Source: Datnioides undecimradiatus (Eukaryota; Chordata; Actinopteri; Lobotiformes; Datnioididae). From it: a stretch of DNA of 64,000 nucleotides. Shown here in pieces: positions 38,401 through 49,962 of this stretch. The stretch covers positions 372,001 to 436,000 of the forward strand of contig WARS01002890.1 of the NCBI GenBank assembly GCA_008933995.1. The letters are read 5' to 3'. A program made the position numbers and the translations under genes. The notes beneath the pieces are model-generated. The model did no database searches. It saw only the letters and a program-made list of their open reading frames with translations, and was not told the origin of the DNA. The stretch's first letter is position 1; each line of letters starts with the position of its first letter.

Positions 38401-41400
38401 AGAAATTGGGCAATTCTGCAGCGTTTCAGTCAGTGGAGATGTAATTACTTTTCATTTTATTGAAGTCACACATAATTTTAACTGCCAAGATGGGAGTTCT
38501 TTAGAAATTCGCCATGAAGCAGAGGTTTCCATTCATTTTCCCCCTGAACTTCAGCGCTGTTAAGTTTGAGCTGCGTTGCATTTTCATTGTCACTGGGTTC
38601 GCACTTATTCAAGCAGTGACTGCCTTTCTCTGTCCGTCCTGTATTTCCTGGACCTCAGCAGTGTCAGAAAAGACCTTTGAAGGTGTCCCGGTGTCTCTGT
38701 CTCACATTGTTCTCTCTCTAATCCTGCAGGCGCATTGCCAAAGGCGTCTCCGTGCTCACCCACGGGGCGATGGCTCTGCGGAGGGACCAGGGGGCCACCA
38801 GCCGGTCGCAGTACGCCGGCAACTGCCAGAGCGACGGCAACCAGACCCACAGAGTGCCAGACAGAATCAGGTGAGAGGGAGGGGACGCGAGGCGACAGCG
38901 GGTGACTTTGAATTTCGATGTCATCCACACCAGCTCGTGAGCGAGCAAACAGCAGAACAGCATGGAAATGTAAACAGTGGCAGGCTGCGCTAATGAAGCT
39001 CCCGCATTCAGAGCAAATCCAGAGAGCTGAGTCATTCTGGCCTGGAAACAGCTGCTTTGTTTCTCTTGTTGCTGTTTAGCACATGAAACTCTCCCTTACT
39101 GACTAAAGCCTGGATTTCAGTGTTTCTGCTCTTGTTTAATTAATTAATTGATTTATTATTGTGGTGCATCATGACCCCGAGGTGAAACGAGGCTTTACAT
39201 ATGTGACTCTCGCATGCTTCGTAATGAAAGACCCCGTCACTGAGAGCTTATTGATTCTGCAGCTCAGCGGCACCGTTCAGGGTCACGGTCAGCGCTGCCA
39301 AAACACAGGGGGACATCGTGGTGCATTCACGTCCTGTAGGAAAGGACAGGTGCTGCTCTATCTGTGAATTAATGCAGCTCGCAGTGGAACTTGTTGGTAT
39401 TTTCATGGCATACGTCTGGTTTCTGGTGGCACGCGTTGGTTTCCACCAAGAGCAAATAGATCTGAGAAGATCTTAGAAGATCCTCACCATCAGCTTTCCA
39501 CTGTTTTGCTTCCATATAAAAGAAAACCAAAGGTGCCAGGAAGCCAAATGATTTTAAAGCAAGTTTATACCACCAGTAGCATACAGGTACCGTGCAGATC
39601 ACTTTAACATCCAGGCAGCATGGGTAAAAAGCCCCAGGAAACAAATAAACAGCGAGAAAGTCTCGTTTGGTTTCTTTTAAGTCTCTTTTTGATGTTTTCT
39701 GATGCTTAAAGTGCTGTTTCCATCCATACTGTGTTAATACGGAGATAAAACAGGATTATATTTTCATTAATATATCAAACTCACCAGTTTTGTGCACATC
39801 TTAGTGACTTTTAAGTGCTGACTATTAAGAAAATGAACCACACGCTGTGCCCAGAATCAGACAGAACTGAGCCGGAGCAAGCTCTCACTTTAAATTGCTG
39901 CAGCCCAAAGCCTCGGTTTACCTCCAGACAATCTGTGTCACAGTCTGAAACCAGGCGCAGGATCCTGAAAACATCTTCTTACCCGGAGACTGTAAATAAG
40001 TGGGGGGGCGATGAGCAGAGGAGCAGGACAGCAGAAGTTTTAACCGCATGCTTGATTGACTGCTGCTGCTCTTTGGCTCAATCCCCTGTGGGAACTGTTT
40101 GGAGGAGGCAGGTTTCTCTGTCTTTTCAGCTGTCAGGGTTACAGGAGCTGTCTGGTAACCTGCTGCTAGACTGGCTCTGGAGATTTGTGTTCAACTTTCC
40201 TAATGCGGTCGTACCGAGTAACACGCACAAGTCAATCGTGCGCCGCAGAGGTGCAGGGTGTGTGCGCGAGAGGTGGTTCGCGCACGGTGTTACAGTAAGT
40301 CAGCGCTCTGTATAAACTGTATCTGTAGCAGGAGACGGAGGCAGTGTGTGGATGAGAACCCCTGACAGATAATGCTGAAAATGCCCTTGAGCAAGGCGAC
40401 GAATCGCTCACTGCTCCGTTTGAGCAGCCGGGAGAGGACTGCAGCTGTGCTGGCTCTCAGACATCACACTGAACTGAGTACGAAGGCGTGTGTTGCTGGA
40501 AGGGGGGTGTGGAAAAACCAACTCCCAGGACAAAAAGGTGTGAAAACAATAGCCGGGCATTATCTGGGATGCTTCATTTGCATTTTAAAGGAGAGAGCTA
40601 AAGCTGAAATTGGAAACTTTCCCTTTGTTCATGTGCAGCAGCGAAGATGGTTGGGCTTATGAGTATCTGGGGTAATGTTCCCGAAGTTGTTGTAGACACT
40701 GGTGTCGTCAAACCTTTGCGTCTGGACTGTATTAGTTTACATTAGCTCAACACGGATGACGTCAGGCTGCAGAAGTGACTGAAGCGACTGATTCTGATTA
40801 TTTAAGGTCAGGAGAACATGAAGTTGCATCAGTAGAAGTGCCAGATTTTGTGTTTCTGCAGATTTCTGTACACGTTAATGCATCTTAACACTTAACAACT
40901 GCAGTTCCCTCTTCCCTCCTGCAAACCTTTTCCTCAAGTTTACCATTTTTCAATCCAAGTCCAAGTCTGTGCATCATCCTGTTTACTTCATGTGCAACCT
41001 TACTCCTGATTTGATGAAGCTCAGTCGTCTTCTTCGGTCCCTCTGTTTCAGCCTCAGTAAAGGCAGTGTAGCTTCTTCTAAACAGCCCCCCTGTGGCAGC
41101 GTGTCGCACTTACAGGTTAACATTAGTCGAAACCGAGGTGACCTACTTAAGGTTTGCTAACGTTAGCCACCACAAGCTGCTGGACAGAGCTTAACAAGTG
41201 AGGTTGTAGCATCTTAAGCACTGAGTGCATTGAACGGTGCAGAGGTGCATGCTGGTTCTCATTGTGTTGCACAAACTTCCTCCTGAGAAAAGTAGACGTT
41301 GCCTCCTGTTTCCTCTAATTCCTGTGGCTGCTGAAATGCATTCTGGGAAAATGTAGCAATGCACCTCCTGAAATAGATGCAAATGAGGCAGAGCCGAGGG

Positions 41401-44089
41401 AGAGCGGGCGCAACAAAAGGCTAAATTACAACGGTTAACGGCAGAAAATGACAGATCGGTGCAGATATGACAGACTGATGGCGGTGTCAGGGAAATCTTC
41501 CCGGCGCAGACAACAACTGCAGATGGATGGTTACCGCAGGTTGTTGCCCGCCTGCGCTCTTTAATGAAGTGAGGAGGTTCATTTTCAAGTCGGCAAAACA
41601 TTTCATGCCCTTCAGAATCCGGTTTTTGAATGCTCTCAATCAGCGGCGGGGCTGTCTGTCACGCTGACAGGCGCCGGGGCTCGTGGGAGTCTCATCGAGT
41701 GGCAGTGATAGTCCTCGCCACGGCAGCACGAATGACACCTGTAACACGTGAAGGGTTCCACTCTCGAGGGAGACGAGCACCTTTCGCAAAAAGCGGCTCC
41801 GCTCTGACTGAAGTGTTGCTGACACGGAAATAAAGCTCAACCTGTTGGTGTTTTGAACAGCCGCGCGGCCTCGTTCACGCGTAAACATCTTTATTTTGGG
41901 AACACCGGCGGCCTCTGAATTCATAACGACTCCACTGAAACTCAGCCTTTTTTAAAAAGGGCTTCAGAGGCTGCACTCGTCAAAAGACTGGATGAATCCA
42001 AATGTGATTCAGTACATTTATATTTAATTCTATCCACATGTTCTCATTTATTACAGTAGAACATAAATCAAAGGACGCTGATTATGCTCGTCTTGTGTTA
42101 AATGCTGATCTTGGTCGACCCCATCACAGTCCAGAGGGGTTATCGGTCGTTAGCTTCTCAGCTAATGAACGTAGATGAACTGAGAGCAAGACAAAAGATG
42201 TTCTCACCATCACAAGCACCCACTCGCTGGTGCGCGCACTGATCCGGGATCAGACGGATGCTGCAGCAGCTCCACGCTCCTTCTGTTGGGCAGCGAGTGT
42301 TGGAGCTGCTTTCGTCCCGTCGCTTCAACGCCACAGGGTGAGCCTCCGTGTCATGTCGGTGTCGCTTCAGTTGCCGCTTTCACCCGAGGAAGTGAGACGC
42401 TGCTTCCAGAGACTGCGTAGTTTCACCTGAGAGGAGTAAACAAGCAGCTTTGAGAGGCTGCATTCATGCGTCCTCAACAACAGGCGTCGGTGGCACCGCA
42501 GGAGGTGGTCAGAGATGAATGACGGTCCACCTCTGAAGCTTCTCGGCATCTCCTGGTGTTCAGACATCAGGACAGGAATAGTGTCAATAGGTAAAGCATC
42601 AATGATTATGTTGTTCATTAGAAACATTATAATTTATTTCTTCATGGGTAATCTTTGTCTTGATGCTCGTAGCTCCCACACATCATAGCATGACACGCTA
42701 TTCTTCTCTGAAACCTCGGCAGGAAGTGGCATATTTAGCAAGTTACTGGCAAGGCGGCCATTGTTGGAAACATACTGATTAATGGCGACTAAGTGGATTA
42801 CACTGTGGGTGTGTCTGAGTGTTTTGACACGTTTTCTGACGTGGAGCTGGATTACCGTTCGAGTAGCACACAAAGGAGCAAACCAACAACTTCTCAGAGC
42901 CTAGAAGTTGAATTTGGCACAAAAAAGGTCGGATTATGGCGGGGGTGATCCAGCCGCTGGCTTTGGGTTTTGTTCAACACGTTCTCCCTGCTAACTCGTC
43001 ACACACAGTCAAGACCGCCTGTTGTCCCTTTTCCAGTTAATAAAGTATTTAATAAGTGTTATATTTCAAAATGCAGGTTAGTCTGACGCTCGTGGAGCTT
43101 CCTGAACGTCCAAAATGTACGACATGAGACTGTAACACGCCGTCGCTGCTGCCCATCGGCTCTGCAGGGAGCAGTGTAACCGGGATGACTACTGGCAGCC
43201 AGAGAAGAGAAGAAACCCTGAACCAAAGCACAACTTCCTGAAGAAACATGCTGCTGCAGACTGGAGAGAGCTGCTGCAGACAGGCTGCAGCTAATGCTAT
43301 TAGCTAAAGCTATTGTGCTGAGCTGCAGCAGGACACAGAGGAGCAGGTTTCATCATGTGGACAACAACAACCTGAGTCTGTCAGAGACACACACACACAC
43401 ACACTTTTAGTTCTTTTAGACGAGCACTGACCAGGTACATGTTGTAGCCTGCGCCCTGCTAACAGCTCCCGTGCAGCTCGCTGAGGTTTGACTGCACGGC
43501 CGGGTTTCAGTGCTTTTGTCTTTGGACTCCACGATGTCCTCGTTCACGCTGAAGTAAAATGGTGTTGATTAATGGAGCTGCACACTTGCCAACAGTTGTT
43601 TGAATGAACTGAACGAGTGGGAAGCAGAGCCAGTGCACGCTCAGAAGATCTCTCCCTGAATAATTCAACACCAGAAGACGGTAGAACAACGTTGATATTA
43701 TTAATTATCTTATGCATTTATTGACTTTACGTTACTGAAATATTGAGAGAGTACGAGACGGCTGGAGCCTTACGGCGCATAAATCTTTTACACTGCGATG
43801 GAAATTACAGTTGATCAGCCGCACGGAGACATCGTGTATCATCTTTCGTACAACCAGAGGTGTTAAAAAACATCCGAACGGGAAAAAGTCAGACGAGGAG
43901 ATGCACAAACGATCTCCATCAGCCGGTGTCTCTGGCAGCTCAGACTGATGTGTATTTAACAGAAAAGGAGGCATAAAAACATAAAACGCCGACGTATCTG
44001 CACGACTGCATTCAGCAGAGAGATCCACTGAACAACCAGCTGCTCTGGAAACACAAATGTCAGGATGCACAGACAGAGGAGAAAGGCGG

Positions 44090-44123
<34 letters not shown>

Positions 44124-47100
44124 GCTGAGGAGGCAGGAAGTGTGTGAGATGGGAGGTTTGGCAGGCAGAGCTGGAGGAGAGCTGAGAGGATGGAGGGACG
44201 GGGTAAATGGAAGATGGAGATGACAGGAGCCAGAGGCAGAGATAACGAAGACAATGATGATGATGATGATGATGATGATTGTGGTGGTGGTGGTGGTGAT
44301 TTGGCTGTCTGCATGGAAATCAGCCATCAGATTACAAAACAACAGCAGCAGAGCACAGCGCGAGCCGCTGCGACGAAAACCAATCCACAACGTGCGTGGA
44401 CGGCAGAACGCGGCCCGGAACAATGGCGCCAGAACAAAGAGCGGGGAGATAAAGTTCTGCAGAGACGAAGAGCGCCGACGGTCGCTCGGTTACAGTGGGC
44501 CTCCACGGTGGAAATAAAAGTGTCAGAAACATCATTAGGAGCACCTCAGAGAGCTAAAACCTGCTCCCGCCACAGCAGAAACCTGTGCTCCCAGCATGCT
44601 CCTCACCGGCTATTTTTGGTGACTGTGCTCTATATTTTGGTTTCGGGCGGCAGGAGGACGACGGTGCACCTCAGATGTTGTGTATATAATCATATTTTGG
44701 AGCTTTCAGGCTCACGGCAGGGTGTGGATTATGTCGCTGAGGTGTTTTGTGACCCAGCAACCCGACAGAAGCAGCACTGACATGTTACCTTCTCACACAG
44801 TGATTACACTTGATGCATGAGCACGCTGTCGTGAAGAGACCGAACCATCGCTGTGCCATAAAAACCAAAACAATCAGTTAAAAGAGGCTTAAAAACGCTT
44901 AACAAGCTGCAGAACAGTTGAATCTGTGACCTCGTCCACATGTGCAACACCTAACAGCTTCAGGTCGTGTTCGGTTCACTGACGCCGGAAACAACACACG
45001 CACCGCCGTAGCCGCCACGTTAAGCAACAAAACTTCATTACCAGAGTGATGCGGTCATAACTGAGGTGCTCGGCTCAGAAAAAGACGATAAAACACGGCC
45101 TCGAGGGTGAAACTGTGATTATACGGTGGTTACCAACCACGCAGATCTGATCAAAGCGTGTTTACATCGATTTATTGTTGTTTTCTGCTGCTTGTATCTC
45201 TGTTTCCCTTTAATACACAGACTATGGCCGATACTCAGTAGAATGAAACACAGATTAGCACTTCCTGCTTCCTGGAGACGTTGGGACTTCCCCAGACTGA
45301 ATAAACACACACATGTAGACCCTAAACTGCCTCGCGGGCCCAATCTGATTGTAACGAAGATGTGCAATGGACAGATTTAGCTTTTGCATGCGTGGTTTTG
45401 CATCTGCGCTGTGCGCTAGATGAGCTAGTTAGATTGTTGCCATGGAAACGCGTATAGACGTTCATATCACCACGCGTGGCCCTCATGAGGATGTACTGTA
45501 CGTCCAGGCGACCAATCCGATCGTTTGCCTGTTGCATGGAGCTGCCCAATCGACCGAAACTTTGACACTTCTCGCTTCAGGTTCTTTGTTTGGACGCAAA
45601 CAGGACCGACTCCTCGGTCTTCTATAAACACGGTGATCAGGGCGATCCAGGTAAGAGCTGCAGGCGCATCCTGATTGGAGCAATTAGAGCCACTTCATTC
45701 ATCAGACATGCAGGCGAGGGAGGGCGGGAGGGAGGGGGGGTGGATTTAATGCCTTCAGACAACTGAGACGCGGAGTGCATTGTCACTGAATCAGTAAAGC
45801 TGTACTTTAAACTGCAAACTGTAATTGACTGATGATTGGAGCGTTAACTTGGATGCAGAAGCACGCCGGCGCGGAATGTAGGACGGGCGACGCAGGGAAG
45901 AAAGATGTTATTATTAACCGTTAATTAAGCTTAATGTAAAAACGCAGTGACACAGAACAAGAGCCGAAGGAGTCGAGGACGAGGAGGCGACGGCGAGAGG
46001 TGCAGAGGAGGAGAGAGTGGAGGAGGAGGAGAGCCAGACTGAAGCTCAGCCAGTCACCTCAAACCCTCCAGGGGACCGACTGCTCATCTGGGGTGGAGGA
46101 GTGTCGCGCCGCCCGCTCTCTCTGTCTCACTTCTTCTTTTCTTTCTTTAATAACCACCGCGGTCATCCTCCACAGCCAGATTCATTCAGCACGACCACGA
46201 AGCTCCCCGTCTTCCCCCCGCGAGCCCCCCACAAACCTCAGGGACGGCCCAACTTTGTCCCTTAATGAGCTTTTCATCGGCCTAATCCCTCGCCTCGGCT
46301 GCGATTCCACAACGCCGTCGCACGGCGGGGGGGGGGGGCTTTTGCGCGGCAGCGCGGCCCGTGCGGCCCGTGCGGCGTAATCCCCTCTGAGGTGGAACCG
46401 CATTAAATATTCATGCGACACTTAGACCCGCCGCGCTAACAGCCGGCAGCAACATTTGTCAGGTGTAAACATTAAAAATCAATCCAAGAAGGCGTTAAAG
46501 CTCTCGGGGTTGGCCGGTATTTCGATAACGCCGGGATCAGTCTGTGGCGATCGCGGCTCCTACTGTTCAGAGGTCGGATGCACACGTTTGACCAGATCCC
46601 GCCGTTAAAACGCTCATTTCAGGCTTCGCCGTTCAGCTCAGGTGCACGATCTCCACATCAGTCGCCTGATTCTGACTAAGTGAGCCTGGAATACGGAACG
46701 AATCATCACCGAGCGCCAGGACTTGACGTCCGGTCACAGGACTTCTGAGCGTCTCTCTCGCTCTCTCTTGGTTTCACACCTTCCCTCGTTGCTCATCACC
46801 GTGTCTGCTTGTCACCCTCCCATCTGTCGTGTTTCCTGGCCTGGTATTGGCCTGTGTTCCCTCGCTGTCTCTCTCACGTACATTCACTCCCCCTCTCCTC
46901 CCCTCGTGCGCCCTCTCCTTTGGTGTTTCAGCCTTTATCTTGAATCTGCAGTTTGCTTCGCTCGACGAGCCGCTGTATTCACGAAGCGGAGGGTTAACAT
47001 TGTCAGAAAAATGAATGTTTTCCGAGATTAATGTAGTAAATTTGCAGGAAACGACTTGAATAAACTCTGAAATTAAAACGGTAAATTTAAAAGAGCGAAA

Positions 47101-47440
47101 ACTTGGACGCTCTGAAATAAAAGTCACAAATTTAGAAGAAAAAAAAATAGAAGAAATTGTTGTAAATTGTTTTTTTATTGAAAAATCTACAATATTTCAC
47201 TTTAAACTTTATACTAACGATAATACAGTGAGTCTGGGCGAATGAGTAGGTCGTTTGGTTATGGCGGCGGCGTCTTCTTTGCGTTTCCTGTTGTTTTTCT
47301 GGTAAATTTGCGAGTTGCTCGGAGGATATTATAGTTTTTATGACATTAATCTTGAGTTTTTCCCGTCACCACCACTTAAAGCCTGCCCTGTCCTCGTCCT
47401 CTCATCGCATTCAGCGCGTGAAGTCTGAGGCGGCTCAAAC

Positions 47441-47487
<47 letters not shown>

Positions 47488-49931
47488 TCGGCCCTGAACT
47501 CTCTCTGCTCTCCGGAGGCCTCGGCTGCTTCTGCCCACCGCCGTCTCTGATCCGGCCGCAAAAACCCTGACGGTTACCCCTAATGTCTTGGATCAGGAGT
47601 GGACAGGCCTCGCTCCCGGCCGTGATGTTCATCTGCCTCCTCCTCCTCCTCCTCCTCCTCCTCGCTGGCTGTCAGCGCTGACCCGTCGTGTTGCGCTCGC
47701 CGCCTGAAACATACATGAGGTGCGGCCCCCGGGAGCCGAGTTAAAGTTACATGACTGGCGTCCTCAACAATCGGGGTTATTTATTGAGACGGCGGGAGCC
47801 AATGGGAGGGCAGGAGGAGAATGGGTTTGGTAATATGTGCTGTGGGGGTTTTAAAACGGAGGTCCGGCTTTACTGCCTAATTATACCAAGGCTTTGTTAA
47901 TGGCTCCGCCCGGGGTAATGGCTGCACTAATGTTGTTCTCGCTCTCATCTGACCAATTACGTGACGACTCCACGATTCCCCTCGAACAGCGGACGTAAAC
48001 GCAAACACGTATGCAAAGCTGTTATGAATTATACAGGTCACCGTTTTGTTTTAAGGGCGTCTCTTCGCCTCGATTCTAGTTTCATTTGAAGTTTCAAGGG
48101 TGTTTTTCTTTGGTTCGGAGCGAACAGTTTTTAATGCACGCCCTGACGCGCAGGACTGCACCACAGATTAACATGCATATTAAAGCGCAGATGCCTGCTA
48201 GTTACGCATATTCAGATTAAAGCGCTTCCTGGTCCTGGTTTTGTTTTGCAGAATCTGTTTTCCCTCCGTTCAACAAATCCAATCTCAGTCCCGTCTCCTG
48301 CGATCACCCGTCCTCTCCGTGCAGAGAGGTGCAGCTGTGCAGCAGGACCTGTGCCTTGCAGCCCAAGCTGACAGCTAAAGGTTTAGGGGTGCGAGTTCGC
48401 TAAATCGAGCCGGGAGAAGGACATTCAGTGCTGCACAACGGGAAACATGGCATGAAAGTGATGAATGAGGGGTCTGCACACACTTTAACCAGAGTATGAC
48501 AACCAAACACGCATCAGATCACATGAGCTAATCTGAATGATTTAATCTGAAATGTCTTCCTCCTCCGCGCCACGGCAGGTTATCGGTTCTTCTTCTGAGG
48601 GTCGCCGGGTGTTTTAGTCTGAGGGACGTGTTTTACATCACATCACCTGCACCGGCGGGCGTGCATGAGATCTGATTGGACGTCTGAGTGGTCACATGCT
48701 TACCCAAGCGCCTAAAGCTAGTTTAGCGAGGAAGCGTGGGGCGATGGCGGCATCCCAGCTTGTAATCTGTTAAAGATCTTTAATTGACTGCCGGCTTTGA
48801 AGGAGCCGGCATGTAAATAAACCCAGAAACACGAATTAAGGCTAAAATCGATTCGGCTGAGCCAGGACGTTGATCTGAAAACGAGTAAATGTGCCCTTCG
48901 GTGTCGTTCCTCCGTCGTCCTGTCTGATGGTCGGGCCCCTTCGCTGGAAAGCCGGCCCCCATTCATTTATTGATTAATTGGCTTGCCGTTTGATTGATTG
49001 ATCCATCCAGTCATCCATTAGCTCAGTCTCTTAACTGGTTATTTGTCTTTCGGTCCGTCACTCTCTCTGTCACTCTCCATCAATTTCTCTCTCTCTCCCT
49101 CCGTCGCCGTCATTCATATACAAATCACCCCCTCCGTCACCCCCCATCTCATTTTTCACCCCCCTCCCTTATTAAATCACCCCCCCTCCCCTTTTCACTC
49201 CATCTAACGCTCCCTCCATCCATCTACCTCTCCTGCCCATCTTTGCCTCTCATCTCGTTGTGGGGTGGTGGTGGTCACAAAGGCATCTGATGCATCGTTT
49301 CGCATGTAAATTTGGATAATTGGATTCGGACGCATAATGCACGGTGGCAGGCGGGAGGAGAGGGGAGAGAGGGGAGAGAGGGAAGGAGGGAAGGAGGGAA
49401 GGTGGGACTGAGGGGCCCAGAGGAGAATAAATCCATATTATATCATGATATGATGGTTAAAGCGTCTGTTCTTTGCTCTTTTTGGGATGAAGACATTCAT
49501 CTGCCGCTGTCTCACTCGCTCCACAACGTCTCCACGACCCCTCGCCGCACGCCGCCGACAAGAGGACAGTCGCATCGCCGGAGACGTTGTTTAATCGGCG
49601 AGGGGCCCGCCGGCGCGCTCTCGGGTCCACCTGCGCGCCGCAGCCGGTGAGCAGAGAGCAGCCGCTCCTGATGTGCAGCCGACTCGCCGCATTCGCTGCA
49701 TGCTAAATCACCAGTTGTCAGCGACGGCGAGCGGATCTCCTCCGGCTCTGTGACTTCCGCTGTCAACTCTGCGAAACACACACATGCACACACACACGCA
49801 CGCACACACACACACACACACACACCCTCTGTCACATATGCACACACTCCCCCGGCATCCTTGCTGCGACCTGTCCTATCAGTGCTAATGAAGGCAGTCA
49901 CAGTGCGATGACGGGAGTGAAGTGCTAATAT

Positions 49932-49962
<31 letters not shown>

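Larger units (their letters stand above)
33504..38729 (+). other. intron 4
   Basis: The intron is 5226 bases, phase 2, with donor GTATGA and acceptor CTAATCCTGCAG. It contains a forward SINE-like copy about 230 bases after exon 4 and a LINE-like 3' tail near 34815. No gene or RNA gene was recognised. An open frame at 34974-35438 has no family resemblance. Confidence 0.85.

Noticed and set aside
44254..44299. Poly-Met or poly-Asp coding exon
   Set aside because: It is a by-product of the (ATG)n/(GTG)n trinucleotide tract, with no splice sites or similarity.
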